The notes below the pieces were generated by a model that made no database searches, was not told where the DNA came from, and saw only the letters and a list, made by a program, of their open reading frames with translations. The translations under genes were made by a program, and so were the position numbers. Below, in pieces: positions 7,760 through 12,612 of a stretch of 12,612 nt of DNA. The stretch is taken from contig JAKVAO010000074.1 of assembly GCA_022447685.1 (NCBI GenBank), positions 1 to 12,612 on the forward strand, in the 5' to 3' direction. The stretch is from Candidatus Caenarcanales bacterium. Lineage in GTDB: Bacteria; Cyanobacteriota; Vampirovibrionia; LMEP-6097. Every line of letters begins with the position of its first letter. Within the stretch, counting starts at the first letter, position 1.

Positions 7760-7802
7760 TACCTATGTTAGTATATAAATACCAATTGAAATGTATTAAC
7801 TT

Positions 7803-8984
7803 ATGGTGCAAGCAACTATTGCTAAGCAGAATATATATGATAATAGCTCTGCAACTGCTTCTGATCTGAGTTCACTTAATTTTTCTAAGGATGAAATTGA
7901 GAGTTTTAGAAATATGCTCGATCAAAATTTTGATCGAGAGCAGATTGAAGATGCTTCTAAGGCTAACCCTTTCGGTGAAGAACTTATTGATTTTAATCAA
8001 AACAAGGTTTCTGAAGAAGAGCCAAAAGAGGCTGAGGAAGTAATTCCAGATAAAAATATTTTTCATCCGATAAGCGAATTTATCAAACCCTTTACTGATA
8101 TCTGGGGCAAGCAACCACTAATGGCACCAGTTATTTCTGGAATTGGTGCTGCTTTGCATTTAGTTGATGGTTTTGCTGAAATGAAGGATTTGAGTCCTTC
8201 TTTGAGAAACTTTACTAGAGCAGCTTCCATTGGTTACTCTAAGTTCGTTACTTCAGTGCCGAATATTCTAGATGGTATTCATAGATTGAAGAATAATGAT
8301 TATGTTGAAGGTCTTTCACGCTTATTTCTTCTTTCTAAGACTAAGTTTGGTGAGCCTGCTAATTTTAGTATGACGAATGGTGCCTTCACAGCCTTTAAGA
8401 CACTTAAAATGTTCTCTAAACTAGAGAACCCTAAGAGTTTCAAGTCCTTTGGTGACAATATGAAATTCCTTGGCAAAATGTTTAAGACTGTTATCGATGA
8501 AGCCAAAGGCAGATTGCAAGAAGGTGGCTTTATCAATACTTTTGATGCAATTTCTAAAGTCATATCTCCAGTTATGATGTTTGTTTCTGGTGTGTTTGGA
8601 ACATTGAGCCTGGGAGATGAAGTTGATACCCCTAAAGCTAGGTTCTTTGGTGCTCTTAGAAATGGTTTCGGTTTTGCAGCTGATTTTTCTATAAATATTC
8701 AAGCAACAAGAGAAGCTAAAGCTAAGGCTGCTGCTGAAAATAGACCTGTAAATCCTGTAAAAGACATACTTGCCAGTGAAGAAGGCTTAGTTGGTTCTGT
8801 CTATAGTGTACTTTCCTTTGGTGAGCTGATACAGAGATATATACCAGAGAATATTTCTAAGATTACCGCTCAACTTCTATGTGGTATTCAAGAAATGGCA
8901 ACTTCAGCTTGGGGTGTTTATGATGAATTCAAGGCAAAAGCCAATGATATGGCAAGTCCAGAATTAGCTATGCAAGCTGCTTAG
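7803..8984 (+). CDS. Unrecognised 393-aa helical protein
   Basis: I do not recognise this protein. Residues 1-85 are polar and acidic, and a run rich in Glu and Lys (about 68-82) looks disordered. Residues 90-393 are strongly helical with Ala/Gly/Phe-rich amphipathic stretches but no clear membrane helix or signal peptide. Two stretches look related: PVISGIGAALHL (109-120) leading to NFTRAASIGYSKF, and PVMMFVSGVFGTL (256-268) leading to RFFGALRNGFGFAADF. They share P-V, D..P, R.F..A, a central G and a final NI, which suggests an old duplication. There is one cysteine (C360). ATG at 7803 has no evident Shine-Dalgarno. The gene stands alone, and its last 21 nt overlap the 3' end of ispF. Sustained length and normal codon use make it a real gene. 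Confidence 0.85.
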   Translation: MVQATIAKQNIYDNSSATASDLSSLNFSKDEIESFRNMLDQNFDREQIEDASKANPFGEELIDFNQNKVSEEEPKEAEEVIPDKNIFHPISEFIKPFTDIWGKQPLMAPVISGIGAALHLVDGFAEMKDLSPSLRNFTRAASIGYSKFVTSVPNILDGIHRLKNNDYVEGLSRLFLLSKTKFGEPANFSMTNGAFTAFKTLKMFSKLENPKSFKSFGDNMKFLGKMFKTVIDEAKGRLQEGGFINTFDAISKVISPVMMFVSGVFGTLSLGDEVDTPKARFFGALRNGFGFAADFSINIQATREAKAKAAAENRPVNPVKDILASEEGLVGSVYSVLSFGELIQRYIPENISKITAQLLCGIQEMATSAWGVYDEFKAKANDMASPELAMQAA

Positions 8985-9479
8985 AAGTGAAACAACTTCA
9001 GCTGCTATGCCTTCTTCTCTACCGACAAAGCCAAGTTTTTCAGTGGTTGTAGCTTTGATGTTTATTTGTGAGATATCTAGTTTTAAAGTTGCAGCGATTT
9101 GTTCTCTCATAATCAATATGTGAGCTGCTAGTTTAGGTTTTTCTGCAAGCACAGTAGCGTCAATATTTTCGATTTTCCACTGATTTGAGATTAGTTCTCC
9201 TACTTGTGCCAAAAGGATTTGGCTATTGATTCCTTCAAGCAATGGGTCTGTGTTGGGAAACTGATTACCGATATCTTTCAAACCAGCAGCCCCCAAAAGT
9301 GAATCACAGATTGCATGTGTTAATACGTCTGCATCTGAGTGTCCTTCTAGTACCTTCGGGTGTTCAATCTCAACTCCAGCTAGAATCAATTTATGGCCGG
9401 ATCTTTCTGGATATTTCTCTGCAAATTTTTTTTTATCTAATAGTCTATGTACATCAAATCCATGTCCTACTCTAAACAA
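8964..9479 (-). CDS. ispF: 2-C-methyl-D-erythritol 2,4-cyclodiphosphate synthase
   Basis: This enzyme of the MEP isoprenoid pathway cyclises CDP-ME 2-phosphate to MEcPP, releasing CMP; it is a zinc-dependent homotrimer. The 171-aa sequence has the zinc ligands D9 and H11 in GFDVH and H47 in GHSDADV (46-52), then DIGNQFPNTD (69-78), AEKPKL (112-117) and the hallmark ATTTEKLGFVGREEGI (143-158). A loop of about 12-14 residues after GFDVH (around 15-29) is longer than in typical 157-160-aa proteins. The start is TTG at 9479: an in-frame TAA precedes it directly, no later start preserves GFDVH, and AGGAG lies 8 nt upstream. Its last 21 nt overlap the convergent 393-aa gene. No ispD is adjacent. 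Confidence 0.95.
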   Translation of the reverse strand: MFRVGHGFDVHRLLDKKKFAEKYPERSGHKLILAGVEIEHPKVLEGHSDADVLTHAICDSLLGAAGLKDIGNQFPNTDPLLEGINSQILLAQVGELISNQWKIENIDATVLAEKPKLAAHILIMREQIAATLKLDISQINIKATTTEKLGFVGREEGIAAEVVSLLSSLHS

Positions 9480-9487
9480 TTATGCAA

Positions 9488-9492
9488 CTCCT
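9488..9492 (-). promoter_or_regulatory. Ribosome binding site fixing the TTG start of ispF
   Basis: AGGAG on the minus strand is 8 nt upstream of TTG (9479-9477). With the in-frame TAA at 9482-9480, this makes TTG the only workable start. Confidence 0.7.
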
Positions 9493-9525
9493 GTTAATCT
9501 TGTAAAATAATTTTTCAATATTTTC

Positions 9526-9554
9526 TTGGATCTGAAACTTATTGAACATAGGAT
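9526..9554 (+). promoter_or_regulatory. Candidate promoter of the SLH/MerR-like operon
   Basis: TTGGAT (9526-9531) and TAGGAT (9549-9554) are 17 nt apart. A transcript would start near 9561, downstream of the possible TTG start at 9542 and just upstream of ATG 9572, which favours the ATG. AT-rich context keeps confidence low. Confidence 0.3.
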
Positions 9555-9571
9555 ATTATAAACTATTAGCT

Positions 9572-10192
9572 ATGAGGGCATTTTTAACTACTTTTATATT
9601 TTTAGTTTTAATATCTTCTTCGAGTTTATTTTCCACGGCATCCGCATTTACCGATGTTCCCAAGGGGCATTGGTCAGAAGGAGCAGTGAAAAAAATCACT
9701 CAAGAATATAAAATTATGAGTGGTTACCCTAATAATACCTTTGGCGGTAAAAATACGGTCAACCGCTACGAAATGGCTGTTATGCTGTCTAAGATTCTTG
9801 CTGCAAGTGAGAAGGAATTTGATAAGGATAGGGAGGATCTTGCAAGTTTACTTGAGGTTATGGAACTATTCCAAAGTGAAATTAAAGTTCTAAAGCAAGA
9901 AATTAAAAAAAGAGATACTAAGATTGATGAATTGAATAGATTTGTCGATGGTTTTGCCGCAGAAAACCAGCGTCTAAGAAATGATATCGCTGTTATCAAG
10001 CAAGATTTTGAGGAAAGGCAAAGAAAAGAGCTAGAGAAGTCTAAGCCTCAGCCTAAGAAAAAGAAAAAAGGTTTCTGGATTTTTGGTAGAAAGAAAAAAG
10101 AAAGTCCCCAAATTCCTCAGCAACCAAGTACAATGAATAGTGATACGTTTCCTCCGCCTCTTCCAGGGGCTATACCAGATTACGAGTATTAA
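9572..10192 (+). CDS. Secreted SLH-domain coiled-coil protein
   Basis: From ATG 9572 this is a 206-aa exported protein. MRAFLTTFIFLVLISS is a signal peptide with a likely cleavage after ASA (A25); there is no lipobox cysteine. One SLH domain follows (about 26-76: FTDVPKGHWSEGAVKKI, then SGYPNNTFGG and NRYEMAVMLSKIL), a fold that binds secondary cell-wall polymer or modified peptidoglycan. Residues 79-157 form a heptad-rich coiled coil. Next come a polybasic patch with aromatics (KKKKKGFWIFGRKKK, 162-176) and a Pro-rich end PPPLPGAIPDYEY. The N-terminal layout matches SLH outer-membrane porins, but no beta-barrel follows. An upstream TTG at 9542 would add 10 residues; ATG is preferred because it gives a clean signal peptide. 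The MerR-like gene starts 5 nt after the stop. A periplasmic wall tether is inferred. Confidence 0.85.
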   Translation: MRAFLTTFIFLVLISSSSLFSTASAFTDVPKGHWSEGAVKKITQEYKIMSGYPNNTFGGKNTVNRYEMAVMLSKILAASEKEFDKDREDLASLLEVMELFQSEIKVLKQEIKKRDTKIDELNRFVDGFAAENQRLRNDIAVIKQDFEERQRKELEKSKPQPKKKKKGFWIFGRKKKESPQIPQQPSTMNSDTFPPPLPGAIPDYEY

Positions 10193-10197
10193 TTTTT

Positions 10198-10953
10198 ATG
10201 AGTGAATTCATTTCTAGAAAAGAAATATGCGCTGAGTTGGGTATTGATGAGTCAACTTTGATTCACTATGAAGATTTTTTAGGATTACAAATTCCAGTTG
10301 ACGGTTCTTATCAAAAGAGCATAGTTAGACTAATTGTTAAAACCCATGAATTAATCTCAAGTGGTTTAAGTTTTGATGATATTCATCATATAAGTTCTTT
10401 TGCTGAGCAATTTGCAGAACATATTCCTAGCCTTGCTCCATTCAAGGAATTATCTCCACGTGAGCAGTTAAAGGCCCTTACTCGTGATTATTTGCAGTTG
10501 CTTAATGAATATAATGACAAAGATAAGCAAGCAAGAGATAGAATACGTGGCTTAGAAGATGAGTTGCGTGAGCAGAAATCTGAATCCTCTAGTATTGCTC
10601 TGCTTCATGAGAGGATTAAGACTCTAGAGAAACAAATCGAGAAATCTGAAACACAGCTTCAGGAGAAGAATTCAGTTATTGATCAAGCCTATGTCGAGTT
10701 TGAAGCTTTGCAAAAAACCATAGAAGAACTTGAGTACAAGAATGCAGAGCAAGAGAACTATGTAGCTGAGTTGAAGCTGCAACTTGAGAATCAAGCTGTA
10801 GAGAATATTGCTCAAGCTCCTGTCGATATAGATTTCCTTCTGAAAAAACAAGAGCGTGATATTACTATGCGTTACCAAAAGCAAATATATGATTTGAAAA
10901 AACAAGTAGAGCAATTGGTGGACGACAAAGAGCAAAAATGGCGTCATAGTTAA
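10198..10953 (+). CDS. MerR-type HTH protein with long coiled coil
   Basis: This is a 251-aa cytoplasmic protein. Residues 5-62 match a MerR-type winged helix: ISRKEICAELGIDESTLIHYE is the HTH, followed by a wing around IPVDGSYQKS and the helix LIVKTHELISSGLSFDDI. Instead of a short dimerisation helix and effector domain, residues 88-200 and 212-245 are a long charged coiled coil (for example LHERIKTLEKQIEKSETQL), broken near the Pro at 208. There are no metal-binding cysteines beyond C11, so a classic metal sensor is unlikely. ATG lies 5 nt after the SLH gene with no strong Shine-Dalgarno, implying coupling. It could be a transcription regulator, a nucleoid- or division-associated DNA-binding scaffold, or a MerR-like domain reused for another contact. 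The partner and targets are unknown. Confidence 0.85.
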   Translation: MSEFISRKEICAELGIDESTLIHYEDFLGLQIPVDGSYQKSIVRLIVKTHELISSGLSFDDIHHISSFAEQFAEHIPSLAPFKELSPREQLKALTRDYLQLLNEYNDKDKQARDRIRGLEDELREQKSESSSIALLHERIKTLEKQIEKSETQLQEKNSVIDQAYVEFEALQKTIEELEYKNAEQENYVAELKLQLENQAVENIAQAPVDIDFLLKKQERDITMRYQKQIYDLKKQVEQLVDDKEQKWRHS

Positions 10954-11036
10954 TCAAATAGGTTAAGTAAACATAAAAACCGCATAAGTTTTTTACATTT
11001 GTGGAACAAAATTAGAGCTTTAGCGTCTATGCAGAT

Positions 11037-11573
11037 ATGAGATGCCCTTTTTGTAATTCAGATAATACAAGGGTGCTCGAGAGTCGAGCGATAGATGAAG
11101 GCGCCTCTATACGTAGAAGAAGAGAGTGCGCAGATTGTTCCAAGCGTTTTACTACCTACGAAAGAATTGAACAGAGTCCAATTATTGTAATTAAAGCAAA
11201 TGGGGACAAGGAAGTTTTTGCAAGAGACAAATTACTCAAAAGTATAGTTAGAGCTTGTAGTAAAACTCAACTTTCAACTTTAGTTATTGACGGCATTGTA
11301 GACGACGTTGAATCAGAAATTTATAAAGTCTATCATCGTGAGATTTCTTCAAATGAGCTTGGAGAAGTGGTTATGAAGCGTTTGAAAGTCGCTGATGCAC
11401 TTGCATATATAAGATACGCATCAATATTTAAAAACTTTACTTCGCTTGTTGAATTTATTGATGAAATCAAAGAACTTGAAGATTCATTATTAGGACTAAA
11501 TTATTCACCTTCAATTAAAGAAGAGTTGATTGATGAATTTATTCCTCCTAAAAAACTTAAGAAGAAAAAGTAG
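11037..11573 (+). CDS. nrdR: Transcriptional repressor NrdR
   Basis: NrdR is a zinc-ribbon/ATP-cone repressor of ribonucleotide reductase genes that senses ATP/dATP. The 178-aa protein begins MRCPFC; the zinc ligands are C3, C6, C31 and C34 (CADC), with the basic DNA-contacting run IRRRRE (25-30) and KRFTTYERIE. The ATP-cone spans about 49-139, with VIKANGDKEVFARDKL and ALAYIRYASIFKNF. It is longer than the usual 150-160 aa because of a C-terminal tail of about 25-30 residues ending KKLKKKK. ATG 11037 gives the canonical N-terminus; an out-of-frame ATG at 11029 is ignored. The 83-nt upstream gap shows no strong Shine-Dalgarno or promoter. No nrd gene is in the window. It converges on the Ppx-like gene, with 1 nt between stops. 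Confidence 0.96.
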   Translation: MRCPFCNSDNTRVLESRAIDEGASIRRRRECADCSKRFTTYERIEQSPIIVIKANGDKEVFARDKLLKSIVRACSKTQLSTLVIDGIVDDVESEIYKVYHREISSNELGEVVMKRLKVADALAYIRYASIFKNFTSLVEFIDEIKELEDSLLGLNYSPSIKEELIDEFIPPKKLKKKK

Positions 11574-11580
11574 TTTAAGT
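11550..11580 (-). terminator. Possible terminator of the Ppx-like gene
   Basis: On the minus strand ACTTAA (11580-11575) pairs with TTAAGT (11560-11555) around a 14-nt loop and is followed by Ts (11554-11550). The stem is all but one pair A-T and lies over the nrdR 3' end, so it would be weak. Confidence 0.25.
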
Positions 11581-12468
11581 AATTAAAGTTTCTTTGAAGC
11601 CGTGTTTGGAGATGTAATGTATCGCTTCATCATCTGAGCTGTAAATGTTTTTTACTTCTAATTGGGCAACCACATTGTGAATGATTTGAATGGCTTGAGG
11701 TAGTATCGCTAAACGGTAATCAACGAAAAGCTTTTGGATTTCAGGTTCTTCAACTAATTCTTCTAGAAAAACTTTTCTCTCGGCTATGCCTATGCTATCA
11801 AGTTTGGTGAATAACTTATAAAGGTCTTCTGCAAGATTTTTACTGCTTTTAAGTAAGGAAGCATGATTGAGTATTTGTCCTGTCGTACCAAGTATTACTA
11901 GGTTTTCCTGTGATTTATATTTGTATTCTTTTAGGTTGGGTAATTTATTCTTTGATAAGTCTGTATGTGAACCGATTTTAAAAGATTTAAATAATTGTAA
12001 TTCTGAGTTACTTACTTCTATTAACTGGTGGCTAGCGCCACCTGAATCTAGGATTGAGTAGTTGTTAAGTTTATCTAGAGATGCGATGACTGCATAGGCT
12101 GCATATTTGCATTCATCCTCTTCACTGAAGACTTTTAGTTCTTGAATACCACGTGACTTGAGTTCATCTATGAATTTTTCTCCAGATTTGTTTGGATCGT
12201 TCATTGAGACACGTACCGCTGCTGTAGCAAAGCAGAGTAAGTCTTCTACATTGATGTTATGTTCTTGGAGGAAAGGCTTTATTCCATTGTCGAAGGAGTC
12301 TAAGGCTATAGCCAAAGATTCATCAGCAAGTGCACTGTTGTGTAAACCTTTGCCTAAGCTGCTTTGGAATTTTTTGTTGAATTTATCTTTGAGGTGCAGC
12401 TTGTAGCTGCCGCTGCCTATTTCTAGAACTGGAAAAGAAGTCATTAATGATATATTAGCAAAGCTCAT
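11575..12468 (-). CDS. Diverged Ppx/GppA-family phosphatase-like protein
   Basis: This 297-aa protein belongs to the ASKHA exopolyphosphatase/pppGpp-phosphatase family. Matching blocks are LEIGSGSYKL (15-24, family DIGSNS), FATAAVR (80-86, ATSALR), SEEDECKYAAYAV (115-127, SG.EEA), LDSGGAS (140-146, DIGGGS), LGTTGQ (193-198) and the C-terminal RLAILPQAIQII (252-263). Compared with E. coli PPX, E119 corresponds to catalytic E121 and D141 to D143, but the position of E150 is Gln (Q148) and the first Asp is Glu (E16). Length fits the short, two-domain Ppx type. The start is uncertain: ATG 12468 is given, GTG 12477 would add 3 residues, and ATG 12444 (nine residues shorter than the 12468 start) best fits the family N-terminus. 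No ppk is nearby. Activity on polyphosphate or pppGpp is plausible but unproven. Confidence 0.82.
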   Translation of the reverse strand: MSFANISLMTSFPVLEIGSGSYKLHLKDKFNKKFQSSLGKGLHNSALADESLAIALDSFDNGIKPFLQEHNINVEDLLCFATAAVRVSMNDPNKSGEKFIDELKSRGIQELKVFSEEDECKYAAYAVIASLDKLNNYSILDSGGASHQLIEVSNSELQLFKSFKIGSHTDLSKNKLPNLKEYKYKSQENLVILGTTGQILNHASLLKSSKNLAEDLYKLFTKLDSIGIAERKVFLEELVEEPEIQKLFVDYRLAILPQAIQIIHNVVAQLEVKNIYSSDDEAIHYISKHGFKETLIT

Positions 12469-12488
12469 ATCAATCACTATGTAATTAT

Positions 12489-12516
12489 TTGTGGATTAAT
12501 CCACTTGTGGTATTAT
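12489..12516 (+). promoter_or_regulatory. Promoter with operator-like palindrome
   Basis: TTGTGG (12489-12494) and TATTAT (12511-12516) have 16-nt spacing, with an extended -10 TG (12508-12509). A perfect 14-bp palindrome GTGGATTAATCCAC (12491-12504) fills most of the promoter, and a third GTGG half-site follows at 12507-12510. It lies in the region between the minus-strand Ppx-like gene and whatever is transcribed rightward. A dimeric regulator binding here could control the rightward gene and possibly the Ppx-like gene. Confidence 0.45.
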
Positions 12517-12572
12517 CTTGTACATGATGGTCTCGGGTAACTACTCAGGTAAATTGAAAATTAGCAGCAAAT

Positions 12573-12612
12573 ATGTTTTGGCAAGCTAGAATTGCAGATT
12601 GTCCTAATCTTT
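12573..12612 (+). CDS. Possible start of a rightward gene (partial)
   Basis: An ATG at 12573 opens a frame that runs to the right edge, giving MFWQARIADCPNL. It lies about 50 nt after the predicted start of the 12489-12516 promoter, with no convincing Shine-Dalgarno. Thirteen residues are too few to identify a family. A 21-codon ORF from ATG 12524, a nearly leaderless position, overlaps it in another frame and is an alternative. Confidence 0.25.
   Translation, partial: MFWQARIADCPNL

Noticed and set aside
9542..9571. Upstream TTG start for the SLH protein
   Set aside because: It adds 10 residues ahead of an already complete signal peptide and would lie upstream of the predicted transcription start; kept only as an alternative.
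10975..10994. AAAAAC/GTTTTT hairpin after the MerR-like gene
   Set aside because: The stem is almost entirely A-T and could arise by chance in this composition; too weak to call a terminator.
10954..11036. NrdR box or riboswitch upstream of nrdR
   Set aside because: I looked for the paired 16-bp NrdR motif and for a structured leader and saw neither.
1..12612. CRISPR array, tRNA or rRNA genes, insertion sequence or prophage
   Set aside because: No regularly spaced repeats, cloverleaf-type sequence, transposase or integrase motif, or phage gene is visible; gene content is mostly housekeeping with uniform base composition.

Overview
This window reads as an AT-rich Gram-negative bacterial chromosome, most likely from the cyanobacterial side of the tree, perhaps a non-photosynthetic relative such as a Melainabacteria/Vampirovibrionia-type lineage. 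Three sequence clues support this. rpsJ (S10) lies directly downstream of tuf, as it does in cyanobacterial and plastid str operons. EF-Tu carries a roughly ten-residue insertion ending in KGDNEW, resembling the cyanobacterial EF-Tu insertion. A secreted protein has an S-layer-homology domain followed by a coiled coil, the layout of cyanobacterial and other SLH-anchored outer-membrane proteins. No photosynthesis gene is present, and the assignment is an inference from family knowledge.

Layout from left to right: (1) the 3' end of an unrecognised plus-strand gene with a terminator-like hairpin (1-177). (2) A minus-strand housekeeping cluster, transcribed tuf > rpsJ > rng (RNase E/G) > folC (4862 down to 284), with gaps of 51, 40 and 12 nt, probably one operon. 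(3) A plus-strand block starting divergently from tuf: a CPA2-type cation/proton antiporter, an unrecognised 158-aa protein overlapping it by 4 nt (ATGA), and a sulfotransferase-fold protein starting on the next base. (4) A stand-alone unrecognised 393-aa helical protein whose 3' end overlaps convergent ispF by 21 nt. (5) ispF on the minus strand, divergent from a two-gene plus-strand unit encoding a secreted SLH/coiled-coil protein and a MerR-type HTH/coiled-coil protein. (6) nrdR on plus, convergent with a diverged Ppx/GppA-like phosphatase on minus, and at the right edge a promoter with a perfect palindrome between its -35 and -10.

The housekeeping genes cover translation (tuf, rpsJ), RNA processing (rng), folate (folC), isoprenoid precursors (ispF), ribonucleotide-reductase control (nrdR) and possibly polyphosphate/ppGpp metabolism. 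The accessory content concerns the envelope and ion balance: antiporter, sulfotransferase and SLH protein. There are no tRNA or rRNA genes, CRISPR arrays, complete mobile elements or large repeats. No gene-free stretch exceeds 300 bases; the longest is the 170-nt tuf/antiporter divergent region.

I found no clearly new multi-gene system. The best leads are the translationally coupled antiporter-orphan-sulfotransferase trio, the barrel-less SLH coiled-coil protein paired with a DNA-binding coiled-coil protein, the 393-aa orphan with a possible internal duplication, and the Ppx-like protein with altered active-site motifs.
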